IMG/VR virus record: IMGVR_UViG_3300008740_000001
Location: 1 to 64,000 of that record
From: a virus
Length of the DNA stretch: 64,000 bases
Direction: 5' to 3' (one strand)
Shown here: piece by piece, positions 14,967-22,200 of the stretch
Position numbering within the stretch: position 1 is the stretch's first letter
How the letters are laid out: each line of letters starts with the position of its first letter
Made by a program: the position numbers and the translations under genes
Notes under the pieces: model-generated
The model's database searches: none
What the model saw: the letters and a program-made list of their open reading frames with translations, nothing else
What the model was told of the DNA's origin: nothing

Positions 14967-17297
14967 ATGCGTCGATTATTACTTGAAGGCGGTGTTGCAG
15001 GCCACCTGTCACATTTGTATGACAACCGCGAATTAACTGCTAACCAAATGTTTAAGATTCTGTCTCTCGCGTCTCAAGGCGAACTAGAGGGTACAGAGAA
15101 AACTGATGGATACAATATTTATCTAGGTTTCAGAGACGGCCAAGCTCGTTGGGCGCGCAACAAAGGTGATATGCGCAGCGGTGGTCGGACTATGGAAGAA
15201 CTGATTAACCGTATATTTCAAGGTGGCGAACAAGTAAAAGACGTGTATGTACGCGCATTTAAAGGATTTGAGGACTTTGCCAACAAGTTAGGGCAACGTG
15301 TCCAAGCAAATATCTTTGGCGAAGATGGATCCATTTTCTACAACACAGAAATTCAAGGTCCGGGCGCGAACAACGTTGTTAATTACGATGCAAATGTTGT
15401 GTCGATTCATCACGGGAACCATAAGAGATATGATGCTGAAACCGATACTGTAGAAATTATCGATGCGGAAGAAAATTCTAGATATCTCGATCATGCTTTA
15501 AACCGAATTGAGCAAGAAGCTCACGAGCAGAACTTTACTGTTAAACGCACCGCCGTATTAAAGTTGCGTCGTCTTGACGATGACACCGATTTGCGTATTG
15601 CTATAGCCAAGATCGAAAAAACTGGCTTTATAGGGGATATGACCATCAACGAATACCTTGAATCTAAAATTCTCCCAAAAATTCAACAGAAGGTGCCGTA
15701 CATGGATAGTAACGTGCATCAAATGATGGTCGACTATATTCTAGATAAGCGAAATGAGGCTGGTCAAAAGACGGTCAGTATGAGATCTATTTACAAAGGC
15801 TTCCCAGTCGAGCAACGTGATGTGGTGCGGAATCTGTTAAGTACCGGCGGGACTTTAATCAAGGCTGCAATCTGGCCTATTGAAGATGCAATTCACGATT
15901 TTGCAGTAGAGCTTTTAAGGGGCCTAGAGAGCGTTTACATCCTCGATAATCACGCAGAGGTAACCAGACTCAAAGCTGAGGTGGACGCCGCTGTGAGGGC
16001 TATACAGGCCTACTCTGGGCCGGGTGCGGATGAAGCTCGTAATGTGTTGCAGCACCAGCTGAGAAAAGTCAAGCACTTGGATAATATTAACTCTGCTGTC
16101 GAGGGATTTGTGTTCCACCATGGCGGTCAGATGTATAAATTCACAGGTAACTTTGCACCAGTTAATCAAATCTTGGGGTTGTTCCGATATGGACGTGGAA
16201 ATGTTCCTGCAATCTCACGGGACAATCTTGACGCCGACGACGGTGGAGAGCTTGAAGAAGCAGAAGTTGTTTCTCACGCCACCCCAGAGCGTGTAATTGC
16301 TATCTTGCCGGGCGCTTTTAAGCCTCCGCACAAAGGCCACTTTCAGATGGCCCTACATTATGCCGAGATTGCCGATGCAGTTGCGGTGTATATTAGTAGA
16401 ATTCCCAGAGAGGGCGTGGACTTTGGAACATCGAAGGCGCTGTGGGACATTTATATACAAGCCTCTCAAAATCCAGCAGCTAGCAAAATCGCAGTACTGC
16501 CAGAGCCCTCCGAAAATGCATCCCCTGTAGGAGCAGCCTTAGAGTTCGTTGGAAACGAAAGCCAAAGCCCAAACTTGGCTCAGCCGGGTGATTATGTAAT
16601 TTTGGGCGCCAGTTCAAAACCAGATTCAAAGGGTAACCCAGATTATATGCGATTTAAAGATGCACAAAAGTATTATGCGCACGGAGTACTGGGTGGAGAT
16701 CTGGAAGATACCAAGAAATATGCCTTTAAGGTCTCCGAAGAGCCATTAAGTGCACGAGATCTTAGAGCAGCCATCAGCAGAGGGGACATTGAAATCATTA
16801 AACGCTATATTCCAGACGGAGTGCTGCGACATGAAGGTGGTTTTGAGTCGGTTCTTGATCTGTTAGATGTTACGGTCGCACCGGTGGAAACTTTAGAAGA
16901 AATGCTTATTCGGATGGTTGAAGAGCGTTTAAACGAGATCAGCGAAGCTGTCGGTGATGATAGCGCTGGATGGCCAACAGTGCCTCCTACTCGATCCAAG
17001 GGGACGCCATGTATCAAATATAGTCGACAAGGCACCCAGATGCTTTATAAAGGCGATGAGGGCTACGAGGAATGTGTGAGCGAGAAAGAATTAGAAGAAA
17101 TAAGCGCGATGGGCGGCGGTGCAGTCCAAGGCGCGATGATAAGTACCGGTACCGGCAACGGTGCATGGGATGGGGCCGCAACTAAGAAGTTTAATAAGAA
17201 GCAAAAGAAAGATCAAAAGCTCAAAGGAACAAAACTTACCAAAGAGGCGCTAATTGAAAAAGTAATGGACTATTTACTAACACAGGCGGTAAACTAA
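14967..17297 (+). CDS. ligase-like and cytidylyltransferase-like nucleotidyltransferase fusion
   Basis: 776 residues. An N-terminal domain contains E-G-T-E-K-T-D-G-Y-N-I-Y-L-G (about 38-51), which resembles the lysine motif (K-x-D-G) of nucleic acid ligases and capping enzymes, followed by G-D-M-R-S-G-G-R. A second domain from about residue 448 has A-I-L-P-G-A-F-K-P-P-H-K-G-H (HxGH-type site of NMN/cytidylyl transferases) and later E-E-P-L-S-A-R-D-L-R. The C-terminus is basic and ends in a helix like its neighbours. Both domains transfer nucleotidyl groups; the substrates are unknown. RNA or NAD metabolism is possible. Confidence 0.7.
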   Translation: MRRLLLEGGVAGHLSHLYDNRELTANQMFKILSLASQGELEGTEKTDGYNIYLGFRDGQARWARNKGDMRSGGRTMEELINRIFQGGEQVKDVYVRAFKGFEDFANKLGQRVQANIFGEDGSIFYNTEIQGPGANNVVNYDANVVSIHHGNHKRYDAETDTVEIIDAEENSRYLDHALNRIEQEAHEQNFTVKRTAVLKLRRLDDDTDLRIAIAKIEKTGFIGDMTINEYLESKILPKIQQKVPYMDSNVHQMMVDYILDKRNEAGQKTVSMRSIYKGFPVEQRDVVRNLLSTGGTLIKAAIWPIEDAIHDFAVELLRGLESVYILDNHAEVTRLKAEVDAAVRAIQAYSGPGADEARNVLQHQLRKVKHLDNINSAVEGFVFHHGGQMYKFTGNFAPVNQILGLFRYGRGNVPAISRDNLDADDGGELEEAEVVSHATPERVIAILPGAFKPPHKGHFQMALHYAEIADAVAVYISRIPREGVDFGTSKALWDIYIQASQNPAASKIAVLPEPSENASPVGAALEFVGNESQSPNLAQPGDYVILGASSKPDSKGNPDYMRFKDAQKYYAHGVLGGDLEDTKKYAFKVSEEPLSARDLRAAISRGDIEIIKRYIPDGVLRHEGGFESVLDLLDVTVAPVETLEEMLIRMVEERLNEISEAVGDDSAGWPTVPPTRSKGTPCIKYSRQGTQMLYKGDEGYEECVSEKELEEISAMGGGAVQGAMISTGTGNGAWDGAATKKFNKKQKKDQKLKGTKLTKEALIEKVMDYLLTQAVN

Positions 17298-18203
17298 ATG
17301 GATGATTTAAAAAGAATAGAGTTTCTTAAAGAACTCAAAGCTCGCAAGCTTATGCGTGAAGCAGTAAGAAAAGCAATTCATACTGTTTTAGAGAAGCGGA
17401 ATGAAGAAGACTTTGAAAGATTGCAGATAGAACAAGAAGAGACAGCACTCAGGTCTTATATCAGGTCTTACTTGTCCGAAACGTCGACGCAAGACACGGA
17501 TCCCGCACCTCACAGATCGACGGGAATTAACGTGCTCTCGGACCTGTTGAAGAAGATCATTCCCGTATTAGAAGACGACTATAAGATTCTTACTACAGAC
17601 GCTGATCAACGCGCATCTTTCCGTGCACACGTAATTCATGGTGTCCAGAACTCATTGGCTCCGCTGCAGTCAATTGATGACGTTGGGCCAGATGCCGGAG
17701 CTGAAACTCTCCAAGAAATTGATGTACAAGTTGGAGGTGCAGACGAGGATGCCTTTATAGACATCGAAGACACTGGCGGTGAGGACGAAGAAATTTCTCC
17801 TGAAGAAGAGTTTGGTACTGGTCTAGACGGACAAGATTTGACCGGCCGGAACATGGCTTATTCTTCCTTCAAAAAGATCGAGCGGAATATTCTAGATTCT
17901 TACGAACTGCTGAGCAACAATGAAGACAGGGAACTTTTTTACGACTACCTTATCACTAACCTTAAACTATATTTTGATAAGTTTGAAGATGAATTGGCCG
18001 GTAATCTAGATGAACCCACTACACCAGAGTACGAAGATGCCGCAGATGAAATGGCTGCAGATGAAGCTGGAGAAGACTTTGCACCCGCTGGAGAAGAACC
18101 GATGGCTGGAGAAGATGACGAGGAGTTAGTCGAGTGGCCCTTTTCTATAACAAACGGCTGGGGACAGAAGCAGAAAGGTAAGGGCAAGGGCAGAAAAGGC
18201 TAA
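17298..18203 (+). CDS. unknown acidic helical protein
   Basis: 301 residues, starting directly after the preceding stop. The N-terminal helix (E-F-L-K-E-L-K-A-R-K-L-M-R-E-A-V-R-K-A-I-H) is basic and amphipathic. An acidic linker (about 140-185) and a second helical domain (about 190-235, ending L-Y-F-D-K-F-E-D-E-L) follow. The protein ends in an acidic stretch and a short Lys/Gly-rich tail (K-G-K-G-K-G-R-K-G). It resembles the other proteins from 10847 on in composition and may be part of the same internal or core assembly. No family was recognised. Confidence 0.6.
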   Translation: MDDLKRIEFLKELKARKLMREAVRKAIHTVLEKRNEEDFERLQIEQEETALRSYIRSYLSETSTQDTDPAPHRSTGINVLSDLLKKIIPVLEDDYKILTTDADQRASFRAHVIHGVQNSLAPLQSIDDVGPDAGAETLQEIDVQVGGADEDAFIDIEDTGGEDEEISPEEEFGTGLDGQDLTGRNMAYSSFKKIERNILDSYELLSNNEDRELFYDYLITNLKLYFDKFEDELAGNLDEPTTPEYEDAADEMAADEAGEDFAPAGEEPMAGEDDEELVEWPFSITNGWGQKQKGKGKGRKG

Positions 18204-18212
18204 TGAGGTAAC

Positions 18213-18548
18213 ATGCTGGCAAGATACTATGATCTATTATCGCTCACTAAACAGCTTAGGATCATTGTTATTTTGACTTTGTTTGATCTTCTCATGACTC
18301 TAGTTTGGGTACTCTCGGGTACCGCATCCGAAGCAAATCCGATCATGGCTTACATGCTTAATAAAAGTGCGTTGGCATTTGGTTTGTCCAAATTGGTTTT
18401 AAGTTTAGGATCGATCTGGATATTATTTAAATATCAGACATCTAGGTTGGTACAATATGCAGTACCTATTATATTTTTGCTATATTTTTCTGTATCAGTC
18501 CATCATTGTGTAGGTTTTCTAGGTAGTTTAAACTTAAAACTAGGCTAG
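18213..18548 (+). CDS. DUF5658-like membrane protein
   Basis: 111 residues with three to four membrane helices (about 18-35, 46-70, 78-98). The segment D-L-L-M-T then S-E-A-N-P-I-M-A-Y-M-L matches the pattern of a widespread small membrane family of unknown function. Its stop codon lies in a perfect six-base inverted repeat (TAGGCT...AGCCTA, 18541-18560) that lacks a T-run, so it is not called as a terminator. Confidence 0.65.
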   Translation: MLARYYDLLSLTKQLRIIVILTLFDLLMTLVWVLSGTASEANPIMAYMLNKSALAFGLSKLVLSLGSIWILFKYQTSRLVQYAVPIIFLLYFSVSVHHCVGFLGSLNLKLG

Positions 18549-18561
18549 CCAGTCAGCCTAA

Positions 18562-18590
18562 TTAACTATAAAGTTATTAGTATATAATAT
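18562..18590 (+). promoter_or_regulatory. sigma70-like promoter
   Basis: TTAACT (18562-18567), 17-base spacer, TAATAT (18585-18590), followed by an AT-rich start region. It precedes the GTG start at 18620. Confidence 0.5.
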
Positions 18591-18619
18591 ATAATTACTA
18601 CTCCAAGTTTGAGGTTAAA

Positions 18620-18985
18620 GTGGGTACAAGTAAACAAGGTAAGTATAGAATCTATTCTACCGCAAAAAAGTTGAAAATTGCAGGAAAAATTACAGAAGAA
18701 TTCGAAGTAATGCTGGCAAATTTGACCCTTGAGGAATTAATTGCCCTTAAGCTGGAAAACGCAGCAAAAATGATCAATAATAAACCATACGGTCTTGATT
18801 TGTGGCATGCCATACCCAGAATCGCGAGAGATGCAGTTCTTAAATTTGCCATCTCAGCGGCGCAAACGCAGCAGGATGCATGCCGGATCTTAGGTATTAA
18901 GCCCACGCAGCTACGAAAATTAAAAAACATCTACGGCATCGAGGAATATTTTGAAAAAAAGATCGACAAATCGCCAAAGGTGTGA
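18620..18985 (+). CDS. helix-turn-helix protein
   Basis: 121 residues, GTG start. The C-terminal segment A-A-Q-T-Q-Q-D-A-C-R-I-L-G-I-K-P-T-Q-L-R (about 84-103) and L-K-N-I-Y-G-I resemble the Fis/NtrC-type helix-turn-helix with the A-C-R-x-L-G-I turn. The N-terminus is basic. It is preceded by its own promoter-like element. A DNA-binding regulator is the most likely role; the target is not known. Confidence 0.6.
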   Translation: MGTSKQGKYRIYSTAKKLKIAGKITEEFEVMLANLTLEELIALKLENAAKMINNKPYGLDLWHAIPRIARDAVLKFAISAAQTQQDACRILGIKPTQLRKLKNIYGIEEYFEKKIDKSPKV

Positions 18986-18991
18986 TATATT
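18963..18991 (+). promoter_or_regulatory. sigma70-like promoter for the RNA region
   Basis: TCGACA (18963-18968), 17-base spacer, TATATT (18986-18991). It overlaps the end of the preceding gene and points into the structured region at about 18998 and the tmRNA beyond. Confidence 0.55.
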
Positions 18992-18997
18992 GTTAAT

Positions 18998-19312
18998 ACA
19001 AGTAAAGGTAAGACACTTAATGATTATGCACACTGAATTTTGGTGACGGATCAAGAGGTCTGATCGGCTGCTTTAAGCGTAAATTAATTTAGGTTCTATA
19101 TCCGTACAGAACCTAGCTGATGTGCACTAAAGGATAAAAAACCCATTAGAAGGGCAGCAAATTAAAATCGGACTGGCAGGGTGACGAGCGAGGAGAGTCA
19201 CTCAGTCGATCAGTACCTCCGCTCACATGCTTGAAATGATTATGGGATGAGCACGTAATTTGAGGATATTTTAAATTTAGGCTAGGCACAACCCCTTACT
19301 AGCGAGAAGATG
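18998..19312 (+). ncRNA. candidate structured non-coding RNA of unknown class
   Basis: About 315 bases with no convincing reading frame, directly after a promoter-like element. TGCACA (19027-19032) pairs with TGTGCA (19121-19126) and encloses two hairpins: GATCA/TGATC near 19050-19070 and the 8-bp TAGGTTCT (19090-19097) / AGAACCTA (19108-19115). Further on, GTGAC (19181-19185) pairs with GTCAC (19197-19201), and its loop GAGCGAGG can pair with CCTCCGCTC (19216-19224), giving a pseudoknot. No known class was recognised. It could also be a long leader for the 19315 gene. Confidence 0.45.
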
Positions 19313-19314
19313 AG

Positions 19315-19557
19315 ATGTGGCAGTTTTGGAAATGGAATGGAAGATATATTCAGGGCGATTTGGTAAGTAAACACAAAACCAAAACTGCTGCAATTTCAAA
19401 AGCAAAAAAGGAATTGGGAAACGACGTAATATTTACAGAGAGTACATGGAAAAAAGAAGAAGTTATTTGGATAGATAGCAAAACCCATACTCCCATGGGG
19501 ATTATTTGTAAATCAACGGGGGCGAAACGGTCTCGACAGGGTAAGAAAGGAGTATAA
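19315..19557 (+). CDS. small basic protein overlapping the tmRNA 5' end
   Basis: 80 residues: a Trp-rich N-terminus, a Lys-rich helix (about 19-34) and a strand W-I-D-S-K-T-H-T-P-M-G-I-I. The last 13 residues are encoded by DNA that also forms the 5' arm of the tmRNA (from 19518), so the natural C-terminus may be accidental. Weak ribosome-binding site. Function unknown. Confidence 0.45.
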   Translation: MWQFWKWNGRYIQGDLVSKHKTKTAAISKAKKELGNDVIFTESTWKKEEVIWIDSKTHTPMGIICKSTGAKRSRQGKKGV

Positions 19558-19938
19558 GAGTGCAAGTGGTCTAACGAAACAGAAGACCCTAAATTCAGTT
19601 TCAAAAAACATAATTGCCAATAACAATTATTATTTCGAAGAAAGCCGCTTAGCGGCCTAATCGGCGGGGTTGTCAATGACCTTGTTTCCCAACATTGAAT
19701 AACAGGCGGAGTCCTGCGAAAACAAAAAACCACAATGGAGACCTCGGCTTTATGAAAACATCTTCGGATGGACTACCTCACTAAATGTGAGAAAGGTGAG
19801 TGGGGCGCAACAGGTCAGTAAGCGCCGGAGGACGACTGACTATCTTTGTTAATTTGTGATAGTAAATTGACTAAACTTGTGAACGACTTGATACTGGACT
19901 TATTTTGGACGCGGGTTCGACTCCCGCCGCCTCCACCA
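19518..19938 (+). ncRNA. ssrA: transfer-messenger RNA (tmRNA)
   Basis: The 5' end GGGGGCG (19518-19524) pairs with CGCCTCC (19928-19934), followed by discriminator A and an encoded CCA. The T arm GCGGG-TTCGACT-CCCGC is at 19911-19927. A G3-U70 pair, the alanine identity element, is present. A likely PK1 stem (GGTCT...AGACC) lies at about 19568-19589. The tag frame ends at TAA 19658-19660 and encodes roughly KNIIANNNYYFEESRLAA; the resume codon is near 19604. tmRNA with SmpB frees stalled ribosomes and tags the peptide for proteolysis. tmRNAs are known in some phages. Confidence 0.93.
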
Positions 19939-19942
19939 ACTT

Positions 19943-20017
19943 GCGGGTGTAACTCAGTGGTAGAGTATTACGTTGCCAACGTGACTGTCGCTGGTTCGAA
20001 TCCAGTCACCCGCTCCA
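19943..20017 (+). tRNA. tRNA-Gly (GCC)
   Basis: A full cloverleaf: acceptor GCGGGTG/CACCCGC, T loop TTCGAAT, anticodon GCC within loop TTGCCAA, encoded CCA. It begins four bases after the tmRNA CCA and is probably processed from the same transcript. Confidence 0.95.
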
Positions 20018-20042
20018 CTGATGAAAAGGATAAAAACAAACA

Positions 20043-20408
20043 ATGAAAAAGAGATTAATCGAAGCATGCCTCTTTATGACGCTACTAGCCTTGTGCACCT
20101 CGCTTGTCTTTGCGATCACTGGGTGTTCAAAGCACAATATCGATTTTAATCCGTCGAATAGCATGTGTTTGGATGCAGTGGTGGCCAACATTCATGCCGC
20201 CGGCTGTGAAGCAGTTTCAGTAGAAAAGGCTACATATGGCATTACTAAGGTGCGCTGCTATGATATTGATATTGTTGAGAATGAGACAGACTCAGAATGG
20301 CTGAGAAATGAATTTTATGGAATCGCATTTGGCACAAGAATCCCGCCAGAGGTAAAGCCAATCTGTACAGATCCATATATGATTATGACGACTGCAGAGC
20401 GCGACTAA
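20043..20408 (+). CDS. putative lipoprotein
   Basis: 121 residues. A basic start (MKKR), a hydrophobic core and the lipobox A-I-T-G-C (Cys28) indicate export and lipid attachment. The mature part has several Cys (about 42, 54, 72, 106) that could form disulfides in the periplasm. No family was recognised. An envelope protein made by the infected cell is the simplest reading. Its TAA stop and the next ATG share one base (TAATG). Confidence 0.65.
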   Translation: MKKRLIEACLFMTLLALCTSLVFAITGCSKHNIDFNPSNSMCLDAVVANIHAAGCEAVSVEKATYGITKVRCYDIDIVENETDSEWLRNEFYGIAFGTRIPPEVKPICTDPYMIMTTAERD

Positions 20409-20641
20409 TGAAAAAGAAAATTCACGTTAATCAACACAAGATTCGCTCAAACCACAAGACTGGCGAAAGGGTACCGGTAATTACGGTTAAAACGTATAAG
20501 ACGAATACCTATTGCCACGAAGTTCAGGTTAATGGTCCTTGCAAAGTAATTTATTCGCCAGATAAACCATTGCCCTGCGGCGCCAAGGTATGGATTGAAA
20601 CGGATTCCGACGTTGTTTGTGTAACAGACAAGGAATCGTGA
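20408..20641 (+). CDS. small beta-rich protein
   Basis: 77 residues, basic N-terminus. Alternating strands (V-P-V-I-T-V-K-T-Y; H-E-V-Q-V-N-G-P-C-K-V-I-Y; G-A-K-V-W-I-E-T-D) suggest a compact beta-barrel. It has no recognised family. Translation is probably coupled to the upstream lipoprotein gene. Confidence 0.55.
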   Translation: MKKKIHVNQHKIRSNHKTGERVPVITVKTYKTNTYCHEVQVNGPCKVIYSPDKPLPCGAKVWIETDSDVVCVTDKES

Positions 20642-20701
20642 GAAAGTGGTTATAAGTAGACGACGTACTAGTTATAGGCGTCTATATAGGAGGTACATAT
20701 C

Positions 20702-20836
20702 ATGTTAGACAAACTTAAAAGCGGAGCGCTCCACATGTGGGACGATCTCGTGCACGGCGAACATCGTTGGTGTATGCGACTGGTCCTTGTTGGTTCGGCT
20801 CTAGCTGGTGCTTGCGTGGGCCATTGCCTGCTTTAA
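20702..20836 (+). CDS. 44-residue membrane protein
   Basis: A short frame from ATG 20702 to TAA 20834-20836 with a strong AGGAGG at 20688-20693. A soluble, acidic N-terminal half is followed by a hydrophobic helix (L-V-L-V-G-S-A-L-A-G-A-C-V-G, about 27-40). The good ribosome-binding site and the following terminator support a real gene. A TAGACG/CGTCTA hairpin (20657-20684) lies in the leader. Confidence 0.6.
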   Translation: MLDKLKSGALHMWDDLVHGEHRWCMRLVLVGSALAGACVGHCLL

Positions 20837-20874
20837 GCTGAAATAAATGGCGTTTCCCTACTTGTAGGTGGATC

Positions 20875-20904
20875 GGACAGTGGTGGTGGCTGTCCCATTT
20901 TTTT
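20875..20904 (+). terminator. rho-independent terminator
   Basis: GGACAG / CTGTCC stem with a nine-base loop followed by CATTTTTTT. It ends the unit containing the 44-residue membrane protein. Confidence 0.8.
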
Positions 20905-20939
20905 ATGAAAAAATATTCCATATGTGTTAATATTTTATT

Positions 20940-21221
20940 ATGGTATGGAAATATGCAATGATTAAGGTTGCCGAGGAACATGACTTAGCAACCGATGAGA
21001 AGATTGAAGATATTTGTGAACTGGTAGAAATATATCAGAACCCACTAGGCGATTGGACATACTATTGTCGACCTTCAATTACTTCTTTTGAGATGCTCAA
21101 AAAGGCAGTATCAGATATCACACGCGACGGTACAAACACATGGTTTTGGGACAACGGTAATTTTGTTTGGTCTATGGAAGAAAAGTTCTGGGACTGGATC
21201 CCATATAACAAAATTTCGTGA
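20940..21221 (+). CDS. hypothetical protein
   Basis: 93 residues (or 87 from ATG 20958). It is acidic and rich in aromatic residues (W-F-W-D-N-G-N-F-V-W and F-W-D-W-I-P-Y near the C-terminus). No family was recognised. Neither start has a strong ribosome-binding site. Confidence 0.5.
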   Translation: MVWKYAMIKVAEEHDLATDEKIEDICELVEIYQNPLGDWTYYCRPSITSFEMLKKAVSDITRDGTNTWFWDNGNFVWSMEEKFWDWIPYNKIS

Positions 21222-21399
21222 GAAGACGGAATATACGGTAGCCACAGTACATCTGTACGGTTTACTATTCTGCGTAGCCTGTATCTATTCTCTATTAGAA
21301 TGGTATGGCGGTGTTCGAAGAAAATGGGAAAATCGCTTGAACAATAAAAAAAATACTGATATAATTAATGTAGACTTTGAAGAAGTCACAAAGGAATAA
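21088..21399 (+). CDS. small membrane protein, start uncertain
   Basis: The convincing part runs from about 21220: a hydrophobic helix (H-L-Y-G-L-L-F-C-V-A-C-I-Y-S-L-L), a basic stretch and an acidic C-terminus. The only ATG in frame (21088) would overlap the previous gene by 134 bases. No near-cognate start with a ribosome-binding site was found around 21220. The gene may use an unusual start or may be partly decayed. Confidence 0.35.
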   Translation: MRCSKRQYQISHATVQTHGFGTTVILFGLWKKSSGTGSHITKFREKTEYTVATVHLYGLLFCVACIYSLLEWYGGVRRKWENRLNNKKNTDIINVDFEEVTKE

Positions 21400-21401
21400 A
21401 A

Positions 21402-21671
21402 ATGGAAGAAACTACAAATAACGACTCTCCACAATTTTATATTACGGCAGTTAGAAAAGGTGAAGCAGAAAACGAGATCTTGGTAGACTATCAATTGACT
21501 GATGAGTTCAAGCAGTGGTACAAAACCAAAAATAATCTCAAGCGCTGGTCCCGAAAGCGTTTTGAAAACGAGCTAACTGAAATGGTAAAATTGAAAATGG
21601 CCCAAGACATTGGCTCAATTGAGACCGTTCCAGAACCCCCTACTCCGGATTCTGAAAATGAATCCGAATAG
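21402..21671 (+). CDS. hypothetical protein
   Basis: 89 residues with an N-terminal strand region and a central basic helix (Y-K-T-K-N-N-L-K-R-W-S-R-K-R-F), ending in an acidic Pro-rich tail. It starts two bases after the preceding stop. No family was recognised. Confidence 0.55.
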   Translation: MEETTNNDSPQFYITAVRKGEAENEILVDYQLTDEFKQWYKTKNNLKRWSRKRFENELTEMVKLKMAQDIGSIETVPEPPTPDSENESE

Positions 21672-21933
21672 TACAGTAGAACAGAAGCGTTGGAAACAAG
21701 TGGGCAGACTTGTTAATAGTTATGAAGAAGCCCGGGCCATCGCAGAAGATACGATTAAGCGCTTGACCACTGAAGACGATATCCCCGGAGTCGAAATTAA
21801 AATCAAGCGCTGCGGCCCAGCAGGTACCCGCTTCAAGATTAAAGTATGGTACCCTGCTTTGGCGCCAAAGAAGAAAAAGAAAAATGAAAAAGCAAAAAAG
21901 AGAAATAAGACATCAGCCAGTTCCGGTAGATAG
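21658..21933 (+). CDS. small basic protein
   Basis: 91 residues from ATG 21658, preferred to the upstream frame start at 21610 because that would overlap the previous gene by 62 bases. A helix (about 14-33) and two strands precede a Lys-rich C-terminal tail. It is probably nucleic-acid binding by composition; no family was recognised. Confidence 0.5.
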   Translation: MNPNSTVEQKRWKQVGRLVNSYEEARAIAEDTIKRLTTEDDIPGVEIKIKRCGPAGTRFKIKVWYPALAPKKKKKNEKAKKRNKTSASSGR

Positions 21934-22063
21934 CCCCAAGTGTATTGATATTTGGTCATTGCCCGAAACTGAGGATATTACTGAAGAGTTTAATGTAACT
22001 TTGGAAGAAATTAAAACAACTTATGATATCCCAACTGACGAGATCAAGAAAGTCCGAAATTAA
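21884..22063 (+). CDS. 59-residue protein
   Basis: A short frame from ATG 21884 to TAA 22061-22063 that overlaps the Lys-rich tail of the previous gene. The N-terminus is basic and the rest acidic, with T-E-E-F-N-V-T-L-E-E-I-K and Y-D-I-P-T-D-E-I-K-K. It ends just before the tRNA-Lys promoter. Plausible but unrecognised. Confidence 0.4.
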   Translation: MKKQKREIRHQPVPVDSPKCIDIWSLPETEDITEEFNVTLEEIKTTYDIPTDEIKKVRN

Positions 22064-22075
22064 TAAAAAAAGAGC

Positions 22076-22104
22076 TTGACTCACAGCGTTAAATACGTTA
22101 TATT
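22076..22104 (+). promoter_or_regulatory. sigma70-like promoter
   Basis: TTGACT (22076-22081), exactly 17 bases, TATATT (22099-22104). It is placed to transcribe tRNA-Lys and the structured RNA downstream. Confidence 0.7.
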
Positions 22105-22123
22105 AATAATGTAAGGAAGCTTT

Positions 22124-22200
22124 GGGTCTATAGCTCAACAGCGTAGAGCAACGGACTTTTAATCCGTAGGTTCTGGGTTCAAGTCCCAGTAGACCCACCA
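22124..22200 (+). tRNA. tRNA-Lys (TTT)
   Basis: Acceptor GGGTCTA/TAGACCC, anticodon stem ACGGA/TCCGT with loop CTTTTAA (anticodon TTT), T loop TTCAAGT, encoded CCA. It lies 20 bases after a consensus promoter. Confidence 0.95.

Noticed and set aside
18541-18560. Terminator at the end of the DUF5658-like gene
   Set aside because: The six-base inverted repeat has no following T-run.
19846-20046. 66-residue frame over tmRNA end and tRNA-Gly
   Set aside because: It translates the tmRNA 3' end and the whole tRNA, so it is an RNA-gene shadow.
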